Positions 56,080-64,000 of a stretch of 64,000 nucleotides of DNA are shown here, piece by piece. The notes beneath the pieces are model-generated. The model searched no databases. It was not told the DNA's origin and saw only the letters and a program-made list of their open reading frames with translations. Both the position numbers and the translations under genes were made by a program. The first letter of the stretch is position 1. Every line of letters starts with the position of its first letter. The stretch spans positions 806,001-870,000 of the forward strand of contig NZ_LMVL02000001.1 in the NCBI RefSeq assembly GCF_001541345.2, given 5' to 3'. The stretch comes from Gillisella vitis (GTDB taxonomy: Bacteria; Pseudomonadota; Alphaproteobacteria; Rhizobiales; Rhizobiaceae).

Positions 56080-56106
56080 CGCTTCGCCCGTCAGTATGCC
56101 TGCCCT

Positions 56107-57804
56107 TTACTTGACCCAGGATTGCGAGATCACCCAACGGTTCTGCTTGTTGAACAGGTAGTTGCCGAGCCGTGCCGAGGTGAAGTTGACGCTCTTTGGC
56201 GTGAACAATGGAGCGAGCGGTGCCTGTTCCATGAAGGCTTTGTCGATCTTGGCCCAATTGGCGTCAGCCGCTTTCGGGTCCTTGATGGACAGTGCCATCG
56301 TGTCCTGCATCTGCTTGTCCAGTTCCTTGTTGCAGTAACCGGCGATGTTGATGGAGGAATCGCTGCCCGGATGGATGCTGTCGCAGGACAGCAGCACGTT
56401 GATGAAATCCGACGCTGCCGGATAGTCCATGTACCACTGCGTGACGCTGATCTGGACGTTGTTGTTGGTGTTCTGGATATAGGTGAACTCGATATTCGGT
56501 GAGATTGCCTTCAGCGAGGCGTCGTAACCCAACTCGTTCAGCAGGCTCTGCACATAGGTGCCAATGCCGCGACCGACCGCATTATCCTCGGCAATGATCG
56601 TTACCTTCTGCCCTGCGGTGCCGCTTTCCTTGATCAGTGCCTTGGCCTTGTCCATATCAGGCTCGCTCCAGCTTTCGCCGGGGTTCTTGGTGTAAAGGCA
56701 ATTGGGAGCATAGCCGGGGAAGTCAGGCGGCAGAATCTGGCAGGTCGGGGAGGCCAGCGCATCGCCGCCGAATAGGCCCACCAACGCATCGCGGTCGAGC
56801 GCATAGTTTACCGCCTGGCGCACCTTGATATTGTTGAACGGCGCCAGATTGGTGTTCATCGGCAGGTACCAGAAGGCAGCCAGCGGATCGATATGCATCT
56901 GCTTGGCATATTTCGAGCCCAGTTCCGGAAGGCGGTCGGCGGGCGGCGTGTCGAACATCCAGTCGACCTGACCGTTCTGGATGGCGTTGATCGTGGCTTC
57001 CTCGGTCATGCCGAACTGGTAGACGATTTCATCGGCATAGCCATCGGGCTGCGCATCGACGCTCCATTCCTTAAAATGCGGATTGCGTTTAAGCACCATT
57101 TTTTCATTAGGGTTGTAGCTGGCAATCATATAGGGGCCGGTGGCAGGTAGGGCCGTCGTACCTGCGTCCTTGGCGGGCGTGTCTGCGGGCAGGATGCTGG
57201 CATGCGGCACGGCCATTTTGTCGAAAAATTCCGAATCCGCCTGGGTCAGGTGAATGGTCACGGTACCCGCCGCGTCATCGGCAATCACGCCGCCTTCAAG
57301 CGTGCAGTTTGCTGCATCGGCAATGCATTTATCGGCTCCGACAATGCCGTTGTAAAAGCTGCCGGTGGTTGGACCATTGACCTTGAAGATACGCTGGAAG
57401 GAGGCTGCCACATCCGACGGCTTCAATTCCTGGCCGGTCGAGAACATGATGCCCTTGCGGATCTTGAACACATAGGTCTTGCCATCGTCCTGCGGCTCGG
57501 GAATGGCTTCGGCCACGTCAGGCACGATCTTGAAGCCCTCGGTACCGGCGGCTTGCTTGAACTTGACCAAGCCGTCATTGGTCATCTGCAAGACCTGCCA
57601 ATATTGACCGGTATAGTTGATAGCAGGGTCAATGGTACCGGCTGCGGAAACGGCGGCCAGTACCATGGTGCCGCCGCGATGCTGGGCCATCAGCGCCGCC
57701 CGGTCCTCTGCATAGGAGATACCGGAAAGTGCTGTCTGGGCGAGAAGGCAGGTTGCGAGAAATGCGCCTGCCTTGCAGGACAAGGTTTTGGTCGATCTGG
57801 TCAT
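56107..57804 (-). CDS. Extracellular solute-binding protein family 5 (peptide/amide type)
   Basis: About 565 residues. The signal peptide (TLSCKAGAFLATCLLAQTALS, cleaved near SYA) precedes a mature protein with the family-5 pattern GGTMVLAAVSAAGTIDPA, VFKIRKGIMFSTGQELKPSDV (~115) and YPAASDFINVLLSCDSIHPG (~480). It would capture a peptide or amide-like compound for the Dpp-type importer. The second ATG (57804) has the better distance to AGAGGG; 57813 is possible. It follows the iminopeptidase gene by 64 bases. Confidence 0.9.
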   Translation of the reverse strand: MTRSTKTLSCKAGAFLATCLLAQTALSGISYAEDRAALMAQHRGGTMVLAAVSAAGTIDPAINYTGQYWQVLQMTNDGLVKFKQAAGTEGFKIVPDVAEAIPEPQDDGKTYVFKIRKGIMFSTGQELKPSDVAASFQRIFKVNGPTTGSFYNGIVGADKCIADAANCTLEGGVIADDAAGTVTIHLTQADSEFFDKMAVPHASILPADTPAKDAGTTALPATGPYMIASYNPNEKMVLKRNPHFKEWSVDAQPDGYADEIVYQFGMTEEATINAIQNGQVDWMFDTPPADRLPELGSKYAKQMHIDPLAAFWYLPMNTNLAPFNNIKVRQAVNYALDRDALVGLFGGDALASPTCQILPPDFPGYAPNCLYTKNPGESWSEPDMDKAKALIKESGTAGQKVTIIAEDNAVGRGIGTYVQSLLNELGYDASLKAISPNIEFTYIQNTNNNVQISVTQWYMDYPAASDFINVLLSCDSIHPGSDSSINIAGYCNKELDKQMQDTMALSIKDPKAADANWAKIDKAFMEQAPLAPLFTPKSVNFTSARLGNYLFNKQNRWVISQSWVK

Positions 57805-57868
57805 GGAGTTCATTCCCTCTGGTTCTTATTGGATCGGTTGATTGTGGCGGCTCTTGTCGGGGCCGTTA

Positions 57869-58762
57869 TCAGGGAGCTTTCTGGTCGAGGAAGGCGCTGA
57901 CCTCGGCCATGCAGGCGTCGCGCTCTTCAACATGCGGCATGTGGCTGGACTGTTCGAAAATCCGCCAGCGCACATCGGGGATCTCATCGGCAAAGGGCTG
58001 CACGCAGGCTTCGGTCGCCTCGTCGAACCGGCCGGAAATCAGCAGGGTCGGGACAGCGATGGTCGAGAGCTTGCCCTCGATTGTCCAGTCCTTCATGGTG
58101 CCGATGACGTGGAATTCATTGGGACCGTTCATCGTGTGGTAAACTGTGGGATCGGCAGCAATCGCATCAAAGGTGCGTTGCACTTCAGGCGGCATCGGCA
58201 CGACACGGCAAACGTGACGCTGGTTGAAGACATCCGTCGCCTTCATATACTCTTCGCTATCAGTGGTTTCCGCCTGTTCGTGGGCCAGCAATGTCGCCTG
58301 GACATCAGCGGGCAGCGCTTCGCGCAACCGGTTTGCTTCTGAGACCCAGGTGCGCAGCGAGGCAGGCGAATTGGCGATCACCAGGGCTTTCAGCCCTTCG
58401 GGCTGGTCCACGGCAAATTCAGCGCCGAGCATGCCACCCCAGGATTGGCCAAGCAGGCAATAGGCGCCGCGAATGCCCAGATAATCGATCAGGTTGTGCA
58501 GTTCCGCCTTGAAGAACGCCACCGTCCAGAAATCGCCGCCCTTGTCGGGCAGGTGGGTGGATTTGCCATTGCCGACCTGATCGTAATGAATGACGGCGCG
58601 GCCCGTTGCTGCAATATCCTTGAAACTATCGACATAGTCATGGGTGCAGCCGGGACCGCCATGGGCCACGATCAGCGGCGGCTTGCCGGAGGTGATATCG
58701 CCGGTGATCCGATACCAGGTCTGATACTCGCCGTAAGGGGCGAAACCTTCAATACTCGACAC
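57869..58762 (-). CDS. Proline iminopeptidase-family alpha/beta hydrolase
   Basis: 297 residues starting at GTG 58762 with AAGGAG 7 bases upstream. Family S33 features are [13 protein letters not shown] (~63-75) for the oxyanion hole, GQSWGGML (~138) with nucleophile Ser, a cap domain, and ISGRFDEAT and SSHMPHVEE for the Asp and His. It removes N-terminal proline or hydrolyses other small amides and esters. An upstream in-frame extension overlaps the regulator gene and is rejected. Its place between an ANTAR regulator and a peptide importer suggests it processes the imported amide or peptide. Confidence 0.88.
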   Translation of the reverse strand: MSSIEGFAPYGEYQTWYRITGDITSGKPPLIVAHGGPGCTHDYVDSFKDIAATGRAVIHYDQVGNGKSTHLPDKGGDFWTVAFFKAELHNLIDYLGIRGAYCLLGQSWGGMLGAEFAVDQPEGLKALVIANSPASLRTWVSEANRLREALPADVQATLLAHEQAETTDSEEYMKATDVFNQRHVCRVVPMPPEVQRTFDAIAADPTVYHTMNGPNEFHVIGTMKDWTIEGKLSTIAVPTLLISGRFDEATEACVQPFADEIPDVRWRIFEQSSHMPHVEERDACMAEVSAFLDQKAP

Positions 58763-58793
58763 GCAAAAACTCCTTATGGACTGCAATTCGGTT

Positions 58794-59399
58794 TCAGTTG
58801 GATTTCGGGATGGGAAACTCGCCGATATGCCGGTCATTGCGGCAGATGGCCTCGGCGGCATCCTCGATTGTCATGCCCCAGTCCATTGCCACCATGCGCA
58901 ATCTGCGCCAGGCCTCGGCCTCGGTGCAGGCGCCCTGCCGCAGCAATTCCAGCACGGCATGCACCACGACCGGCCTTTGGCGGACACGGTTTTCAAGGTT
59001 GCGGATGTCATCGGCTTGGCTGCGGGCGGCCTGATAGGCATGAGCGGCGATCAACAGGGCGCTATAGGCGCCGGTAGAGCCAACCGGTTTCAACAGATGA
59101 GCATTGGAGCCTTGCGACAGCGCCCATTCGATCCGCCCAGGGGTTTCCGAGCCGATCAGCGCAATCATCGGCATTGGCGCAAAGCCGGCTGGCCAGGGAA
59201 ACTGACCGTCATGACCCATATCGGCATCGAAAAATACGATGTCGGCCCCGGCATGGCTCTCGTCCAGTTGCGGCCAGGCGACCGTCACCCGGATATGCAG
59301 GAGTTCGAGCTGGCGTTGTAGCGCATCGACGGAAGGATGCGGGCGATGCAGGATGATCGCATGCCAATTGGCAAGCAGAGGACGTTCGGGCCGCTTCAT
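58794..59399 (-). CDS. AmiR-like ANTAR-domain transcription antiterminator
   Basis: 201 residues: a pseudo-receiver domain (~15-125) lacking the classic phospho-acceptor context, a linking coiled coil ([16 protein letters not shown]) and a C-terminal ANTAR RNA-binding domain (~140-195: [20 protein letters not shown], then [13 protein letters not shown]). This is the AmiR layout: it binds leader RNA hairpins and prevents termination, and is held inactive by AmiC. Its ATG overlaps the amiC-like stop by 4 bases, the coupling expected for a sensor/antiterminator pair. A terminator-bearing leader is found upstream of amiC at 60628-60812. Confidence 0.88.
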   Translation of the reverse strand: MKRPERPLLANWHAIILHRPHPSVDALQRQLELLHIRVTVAWPQLDESHAGADIVFFDADMGHDGQFPWPAGFAPMPMIALIGSETPGRIEWALSQGSNAHLLKPVGSTGAYSALLIAAHAYQAARSQADDIRNLENRVRQRPVVVHAVLELLRQGACTEAEAWRRLRMVAMDWGMTIEDAAEAICRNDRHIGEFPIPKSN

Positions 59400-60580
59400 T
59401 TGATCACCTTCAGCGATGGTGACATCTGGGGTTGAGGCGCGGGTGGAGTGTCTTCGATTCGCTTCGGTTGGCTACGCACCAGATAGGGATCGGCCTCTAT
59501 AGGTGCCGCCGCACTCTGAAACAGTGTGAAGGAACCATCGTGGTCCGAAAGTGCGATATGCGGACGAAGCGCGGCGTGCTGGGTGCGGGGGTCGATTTTC
59601 AATGGCCCAAGCGGGGTGCGAAACAGCCGGTTTGTGGCGGCATGGCGCACGGCCTCCGGCATGTCGCTACCCACATCGGCAATGGCCTGCGCCAGAGCCA
59701 TCACAGCGGTATAGGCGGAAACGAAAGGCGTGGTCAGGCGGCGGTCCTGACCGTGACGCCGTGCGATTCCGGCCTTGAACTCCTGGTTTTCTTCGCTCTC
59801 CAGTCCCTGGAAATAAACAGAGGTGGTGATATGCCCAATCCGCGCGGATGGCTCCAGAACGGCGAGATCCGTTTCGCAGAGATTGCAGGCGGTGACAGGA
59901 CAGTGTTCCGGGCCGAAATCGGGGTCTTCGCGCCGCAGGGCGTCATAGGCGGCCAGAAAGGCGGCAGCCGATTGGCCGACGAGATTGCTCAGGATGAAAT
60001 CGGGCCGCTTCTGGCGGATTTCGGCAATCAGGTGATCGACCTGGGTGGAGCCGAGCGGCATATAACGATCAGCGACGACCTGACCGCCGCTGGCCTCGGT
60101 GAGTTCCCGGGCGATCCTACTGACTTCCCATCCCCAGATATAATTGGACCCGACAATGAAAGGCCGCCGCCCGAACCGTGGCAGAACATGCGCAAACAGC
60201 GGCAGAAGGTGCTGGTTGGGACAGGCGCCGAGATAAAGCGCGCTGTCGCTCGCCTCATATCCTTCATAGGGAAAGGCATACCAGAGCAGGGCGCCGGACC
60301 GTTCGACCACCGGCAGAATTTCCTTGCGGCTCCAGGAGGTGATGGCGCCGATGATATGTTTGCAGCCATCGTCGCGGGTGGCCGCTTCCGCCATCAGTCC
60401 ATAGCGCTCGGCATTGCCGCCGGGATCAGCCAGTTTCGCCTCGATTTGAACGGCAAATGCCGCATCCGTATTGATCTGCGCAATGGCCGCCATCGCTCCA
60501 TCGACAGCTTCCCGACCAAGTGCCGCATAAGGTCCGGTGGTCGAGAACAGGATCGAAATCGGAACGGTCATCCTTGTCAT
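59396..60580 (-). CDS. AmiC-like cytoplasmic ligand-binding regulator
   Basis: 394 residues of the periplasmic-binding-protein type I fold without a signal peptide, like AmiC of amidase operons: ISILFSTTGPYAALGREAVDGA at the N-terminus, WYAFPYEGYEASDSALYLGA (~98-117), FIVGSNYIWGWEVSR (~138-152) and SAYTAVMALAQAI (~285). AmiC binds an amide and releases AmiR. An ABC urea or amide binding protein is the alternative, but the missing signal and the coupled ANTAR gene favour AmiC. GAGAG lies 5-6 bases before the ATG. It heads the minus-strand operon. Confidence 0.85.
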   Translation of the reverse strand: MTRMTVPISILFSTTGPYAALGREAVDGAMAAIAQINTDAAFAVQIEAKLADPGGNAERYGLMAEAATRDDGCKHIIGAITSWSRKEILPVVERSGALLWYAFPYEGYEASDSALYLGACPNQHLLPLFAHVLPRFGRRPFIVGSNYIWGWEVSRIARELTEASGGQVVADRYMPLGSTQVDHLIAEIRQKRPDFILSNLVGQSAAAFLAAYDALRREDPDFGPEHCPVTACNLCETDLAVLEPSARIGHITTSVYFQGLESEENQEFKAGIARRHGQDRRLTTPFVSAYTAVMALAQAIADVGSDMPEAVRHAATNRLFRTPLGPLKIDPRTQHAALRPHIALSDHDGSFTLFQSAAAPIEADPYLVRSQPKRIEDTPPAPQPQMSPSLKVIK

Positions 60581-60627
60581 GCAGTCTCTCTGGTCTAGCG
60601 ATCTTTCCTAGTGGAGAAATCGCGCAT

Positions 60628-60668
60628 AAAAAAAGCCCCGGCCCGTCCGTGAAGACGAGTAGCGGGGC
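60628..60668 (-). terminator. Leader terminator upstream of the AmiC-led operon
   Basis: On the minus strand: GCCCCG/CGGGGC outer stem, a CTA/C internal bulge, a second 6-bp stem CTCGTC/GACGGG with TTCACG loop (60668 to 60635), then seven T bases (60634-60628). It ends 47 bases before the first start codon. No minus-strand gene lies upstream, so it must act on the operon's own leader. Confidence 0.8.
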
Positions 60669-60680
60669 GTGTTTGCCTGC

Positions 60681-60749
60681 GGCATCAAAGCCATGTGATC
60701 GGCTGCCAGGACAATTTTTATCGAATATGTCAGGCGACCATTTTGTCCC
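60681..60749 (-). promoter_or_regulatory. Two hexaloop hairpins, candidate ANTAR target RNA
   Basis: On the minus strand: GAC-AAAATG-GTC (60747-60736, extended by flanking GG/CC) and GCCG-ATCACA-TGGC (60703-60690, inside an outer GGCA/TGCC). Both loops have six bases and begin with A, as in known ANTAR targets, but position 4 is A, not the G reported for the consensus. They precede the leader terminator by 13 bases. Confidence 0.4.
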
Positions 60750-60783
60750 TCAATCCCCAGGGGATTTTCAGGAGCGTGTATGC

Positions 60784-60812
60784 AGGCTATGCTCCGGTTA
60801 AAATATAGTCAA
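60784..60812 (-). promoter_or_regulatory. Weak sigma70-like promoter for the AmiC-led operon
   Basis: On the minus strand TTGACT (60812-60807), 17-base spacer, TAGCCT (60789-60784). This would give a leader of about 195 bases containing both hairpins and the terminator. The remaining gap up to 60980 is AT-rich and must also hold the divergent LysR promoter. Confidence 0.3.
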
Positions 60813-60980
60813 TAAGAATTTTAGCTTATTTATTAGGCTTCAATGGTTGCGCGCTCGTATCTTCTGCAACGAGTACGCTCAACGGAGCGATAGGGCGAAT
60901 ATGGGAAAAACATCACCCCAGGCAGGACTTGGAAGGAGTAGAGAAATCTGGCAATTCTGCTGCGGCGGGGATGAACGGGC

Positions 60981-61883
60981 ATGCACATAAAAGCACTGAT
61001 CTATTTCGATGAACTGGTGCGGACCCGGTCGATGCGCGCGGCTGCCGAGCGTCTGAACGTGCAGCCGACCGCCTTTGCCCGACAGATCGACCAGTTGGAG
61101 CATTATTTCGGTACGGTGCTGATCGAGCGGTCGAGCCGGGGCATCCAGTTGACGGCGGCGGGCGAGTTGCTGGCGGCAAGAGCGGGCAAGACCTTGCGGG
61201 AGCTGAACCATGTTCATCAGTTGATCGACGATCTCCAGGGCTTGAAGCGCGGTCAGGTCAATATCCACGCAAACGGTGCGACGGTGGCCAATCTGCTGGC
61301 ACCTACACTGGCCGATTTCAGCCTGGTCTATCCCAATATCCGGTTTTCGGTGACCATTTCCAGCGCCGGACAGGCGATGGAGGCCTTGTCGAGCGCCAAG
61401 GCAGACATGGCCGTTACCCTGTTTTCTGAGCCTGATCCGGGCATACGGGTGCGAGCACGGGCGCAGATCATTTATGATGTCATCGCCGCCAGCCATCATC
61501 CGGCAGCGCACTTGGCGGAAATGACCGTCACCGAGCTTGCTGGCTTTCCGCTGGCAGTGCCGGATGGGTCCTATGGTGCGCGCCGGGCCTTCGATGCCTG
61601 GTTTTCCAAGGCCGGTCTGGAGCTTGATCCGGTTTTTGTGACCGGGTCGCTGGAAATGCAGCGGGAACTGGTGTTGCGCGGTGCGGCCCTCACTCTGCTA
61701 CCAGCCCAGACGGTGGCGCGTGAGCGCCGGTCCGGCGAACTGGTGGTTATCCCAATTGCCGGTGGGGCCGGTATCCGCACACCCATCGATCTGTGCGTCG
61801 CCGGTGATCGGCAATTGTCGTTTGCCGCTTCAAAGCTTGTGGATGCGGTTGAACGGTTCATGCGCGAGCAAATGGGGAAATGA
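60981..61883 (+). CDS. LysR-family transcriptional regulator
   Basis: 300 residues: N-terminal winged helix with MRAAAERLNVQPTAFARQIDQLEHYFG (~16-42) and ERSSRGIQLTAAGELL, then the periplasmic-binding-like effector domain (~90-295) with ISSAGQAMEALSSAKADMAV. It is divergent from the AmiC-led operon and 143 bases upstream of a second Dpp-type importer on its own strand, which is its more likely target. Ligand unknown. Confidence 0.92.
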   Translation: MHIKALIYFDELVRTRSMRAAAERLNVQPTAFARQIDQLEHYFGTVLIERSSRGIQLTAAGELLAARAGKTLRELNHVHQLIDDLQGLKRGQVNIHANGATVANLLAPTLADFSLVYPNIRFSVTISSAGQAMEALSSAKADMAVTLFSEPDPGIRVRARAQIIYDVIAASHHPAAHLAEMTVTELAGFPLAVPDGSYGARRAFDAWFSKAGLELDPVFVTGSLEMQRELVLRGAALTLLPAQTVARERRSGELVVIPIAGGAGIRTPIDLCVAGDRQLSFAASKLVDAVERFMREQMGK

Positions 61884-62026
61884 AGATGTGCGTGTAGCGT
61901 TTTGCGCTCCACGCAGAACACAAAAAACCGCATTGTGTGGTTGCTTGCGAAATGACAGTATTTTCGGCAATGACGCCACCCGTGGTAAACACGGAAAAAC
62001 GAGCGTTCACGAAGGGGAATTTGACA

Positions 62027-63553
62027 ATGGTTCATGCGCGCTTTTTCAAGCCGGGCGCTCTGCGTCGCATCGCGGTGATGACGCTGGCGGCGACGACGGT
62101 CTGGTTTGTCGGCCCGGGTCTTGCGGCGGCTGCCCAAAGGACGCTGACGCTCGGCATGAATATCGAGCCGACCGGGCTCGATCCGACGGTGGCAGCCCCT
62201 GTGGCAATCGGCCAGGTGACCTGGCAGAATATTTTCGAAGGGCTGGTCGCCATCGACCGCGACGGCAAGATCGTGCCGCAACTGGCGAAGAGCTGGGAGA
62301 TTTCTCCCGACGGCCTCACCTATACGTTCAAGCTCCAGGAGGGCGTGACCTTCCACGATGGCGAGGCGTTTGATTCGTCGGTGGCGAAATTCACGCTCGA
62401 CCGGGCGCGTGGCCCGGACTCGACCAATGGCCAGAAACGGTTTTTCAGCGCCATCGACAGTATCGAGACGCCGGACAAGGCAACGCTGGTCTTGAAGCTG
62501 AAGGAACCGGCGGGTTCGTTGCTCTACTGGCTGGGGTGGCCCGCTTCCGTGATGGTTGCTCCGAAAAGTGCTGCTGACGACAAGACCAACCCCATCGGCA
62601 CTGGCCCGTTCAAATTCGTCAGCTGGACCAAGGGCGACAGGGTGGAGCTTGCCGCCAATCCTGATTACTGGAACAAGCAGGTGAAGCTCGGCCTCGACAA
62701 GGTAGTGTTCCGTTTCATTCCCGATGCCCAGGCCCAGGCGGCGGCCCTGAAATCGGGCGGCGTCGATGCCTTTCCCGAGTTCAGCGCGCCGGAACTGATG
62801 GATAGTTTCAAGGACGACGCCAAGCTTGCGACGGTGGTCGGTAATACTGAGTTGAAGGTCGTGGCGGGCATGAACAATACCCGCAAGCCGTTCAACGACA
62901 AGCGCGTGCGCCAGGCGCTGATGATGGCCATCGACCGCTCGACACTGGTGGAAGGCGCCTGGTCGGGCTACGGCACTGTGATTGGCAGCCATTATACGCC
63001 GAACGATCCGGGCTATATCGATACGACCAAGGTCCTGCCCTATAACCCGGAAAAGGCCAAGGCGCTTCTGGAAGAAGCGGGCTATCCGAATGGGTTCAGC
63101 TTCACCATCAAGACCCCGCAAATGACCTATGCGCCGCGCAGCGCCGAAATCATGCAGGCTATGCTGGCCGAAATTGGCGTGACGATGACGATCGAGCCCA
63201 CCGAGTTTCCCGGAAAATGGGTTTCGGACGTGTTCAAGGGTACGGATTATGACATGACCATCGTTGCTCACGCCGAGCCAATGGATATCGACATCTATGC
63301 CCGCGACCCCTATTATTTCAACTATAAGAACCCGGTCTTCAACGAGACGATCAAGAAAATCCAGGCCACATCCGATCCGGCGGCCCAGGCCACGCTTTAC
63401 GGTCAGGCGCAGCAGATTTTGGCGGAGGACGTTCCCGCCCTCTATCTGTTCGTGATGCCGAAGCTTGGTGTGTGGAACAAGAAGATCAAGGGCTTGTGGG
63501 AAAACGAACCGATCCCCGCCAATGTTCTGACGGATGTGCATTGGGAGGATTGA
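62027..63553 (+). CDS. Extracellular solute-binding protein family 5 of a second Dpp-type importer
   Basis: 508 residues. A signal peptide (MVHARFFKPGALRRIAVMTL onwards, cleavage near LAAAAQ) leads to a mature family-5 protein with LTLGMNIEPTGLDPTV, YTFKLQEGVTFHDGEAFDSS (~103) and the usual NNTRKPFNDKRVRQALMMAI (~283). GAAGGGGAATTTGACA precedes ATG 62027; an upstream in-frame extension of 30 residues overlaps the promoter region and is rejected. Peptides, nickel, opines or glycosides are typical ligands. The permease gene that follows is cut by the window edge. Confidence 0.92.
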   Translation: MVHARFFKPGALRRIAVMTLAATTVWFVGPGLAAAAQRTLTLGMNIEPTGLDPTVAAPVAIGQVTWQNIFEGLVAIDRDGKIVPQLAKSWEISPDGLTYTFKLQEGVTFHDGEAFDSSVAKFTLDRARGPDSTNGQKRFFSAIDSIETPDKATLVLKLKEPAGSLLYWLGWPASVMVAPKSAADDKTNPIGTGPFKFVSWTKGDRVELAANPDYWNKQVKLGLDKVVFRFIPDAQAQAAALKSGGVDAFPEFSAPELMDSFKDDAKLATVVGNTELKVVAGMNNTRKPFNDKRVRQALMMAIDRSTLVEGAWSGYGTVIGSHYTPNDPGYIDTTKVLPYNPEKAKALLEEAGYPNGFSFTIKTPQMTYAPRSAEIMQAMLAEIGVTMTIEPTEFPGKWVSDVFKGTDYDMTIVAHAEPMDIDIYARDPYYFNYKNPVFNETIKKIQATSDPAAQATLYGQAQQILAEDVPALYLFVMPKLGVWNKKIKGLWENEPIPANVLTDVHWED

Positions 63554-63561
63554 TCCTGATC

Positions 63562-63587
63562 GGCGGTGACCTGAAACGGTCATCGCC
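63562..63587 (+). repeat. Hairpin between second binding-protein gene and its permease
   Basis: GGCGGTGACC (63562-63571) pairs with GGTCATCGCC (63578-63587) with one G-T pair and a 6-base loop, 9 bases after the binding-protein stop. It probably acts as a 3' stabiliser or partial terminator for the binding-protein message. Confidence 0.55.
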
Positions 63588-63694
63588 CTCCCGATGGGAA
63601 GGCCGATTGGCCCGATAAAAATGCACTTGAGATTGACTGTTTCGTCCTTGCACGGAGCCGGTCCCTAAAAATCCGTGCGGAAGGAAAACCGGAA

Positions 63695-64000
63695 ATGCTT
63701 GCCCTTATTTTCAGGCGGCTGGGCGGCCTTGTCCTGACATTGGCTGCCGTGTCCATCCTGATCTTTGTCTTGATGGATGTGCTGCCCGGCGATCCCGCCG
63801 CCGTCATGCTCGGCACCTCGGCAAGCCCCGATACGCTGGCGGCGCTGCGCCATGAGCTTGGCCTCGATCAACCGCTGGCGATCCGCTATCTGCACTGGCT
63901 GGCAGGCGCCCTGACGGGGGATCTCGGTCAGTCCTATACCTATGGCGTGCCGGTGGCTGGCCTGATCGGCGAGCGCCTGACTGTCACGCTGCCTTTGGCG
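63695..64000 (+). CDS. Dpp-type ABC permease (DppB type), 5' part only
   Basis: The first 102 residues are visible and the frame is open at the window end. The first helix (RRLGGLVLTLAAVSILIFVL) is followed by DVLPGDPAAVMLGTSASPDT and the DppB-typical LGLDQPLAIRYLHWLAGALT and GDLGQSYTYGVPVAGLI. AAGGA precedes the ATG. It is the partner of the binding protein 141 bases upstream. Confidence 0.9.
   Translation, partial: MLALIFRRLGGLVLTLAAVSILIFVLMDVLPGDPAAVMLGTSASPDTLAALRHELGLDQPLAIRYLHWLAGALTGDLGQSYTYGVPVAGLIGERLTVTLPLA

Noticed and set aside
58763..58861. Longer start for the iminopeptidase
   Set aside because: It overlaps the end of the ANTAR gene, whereas GTG 58762 has AAGGAG at ideal spacing.

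Overview
The window looks like a chromosomal or large-replicon segment of an alphaproteobacterium of the Rhizobiaceae (Agrobacterium, Allorhizobium or Rhizobium type). The basis is the GC-rich coding sequence, an HWE histidine kinase, an EcfG-like sigma factor with a matching GGAAC promoter, a CyaC-type redox-regulated adenylate cyclase, and many ABC uptake systems. Species cannot be fixed from this sequence alone. No rRNA, tRNA, CRISPR array or intact insertion sequence was seen.

Layout. (1) 1-4.3 kb: stress signalling, with the C-terminal part of an HWE histidine kinase, a Crp/Fnr regulator coupled to a zinc-less MDR oxidoreductase, a DUF892 ferritin-like stress protein behind a candidate EcfG promoter, and an EcfG-like ECF sigma factor. 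(2) 4.5-8.3 kb: an IclR regulator, an MFS transporter and a MetA/SphA-type outer-membrane protein, plausibly for uptake of a small organic acid or aromatic. (3) 8.3-11.5 kb: a hairpin-rich non-coding stretch with a P-loop relic and a 32-bp perfect palindrome, then a periplasmic molybdopterin-fold protein without cysteine, paired with a membrane GGDEF-EAL protein. (4) 11.7-20.3 kb: a cyclic-nucleotide island with a metallo-beta-lactamase-fold hydrolase, a CyaC-type cyclase (heme membrane anchor, [2Fe-2S] and cyclase domains), a second soluble class III cyclase, an ABC exporter-like protein whose ATPase motifs are all degenerate, a stand-alone cNMP-binding protein and an inositol monophosphatase family enzyme. 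(5) 20.3-25.2 kb, minus strand: an ABC importer operon ending in a glycerophosphodiester phosphodiesterase. (6) 25.4-27.0 kb: a MobA-like nucleotidyltransferase and a mannonate-dehydratase-like enzyme.

(7) 27.8-50.9 kb is the most striking region: a PUFA-synthase-like (Pfa) lipid or polyketide cluster. It holds an FAD oxidoreductase, a small membrane protein, a free acyl carrier protein, a free thioesterase, a 2451-residue KS-AT-ACPx4-KR-DH protein, a 2373-residue KS-CLF-AT-DH-DH protein, a PfaD-type FMN enoyl reductase and two acyl-CoA dehydrogenase-like proteins. From the carrier protein to the second dehydrogenase the genes overlap or nearly abut, so they probably form one operon. The multidomain layout resembles myxobacterial Pfa2/Pfa3 but lacks the acylglycerolphosphate acyltransferase domain and adds a thioesterase and two dehydrogenases. 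The product cannot be read from sequence; a modified long-chain or polyunsaturated acyl chain is the natural inference.

(8) 50.9-60.6 kb, minus strand: an apparent nine-gene operon with an AmiC-like sensor, an AmiR-like ANTAR antiterminator, a proline-iminopeptidase-type hydrolase, a complete Dpp/Opp-type ABC importer and an acetamidase/formamidase. Ahead of its first gene is a strong intrinsic terminator with no upstream gene to terminate, which fits AmiR-controlled leader antitermination. (9) 61-64 kb: a divergent LysR regulator, then the start of a second Dpp-type importer cut by the window end.
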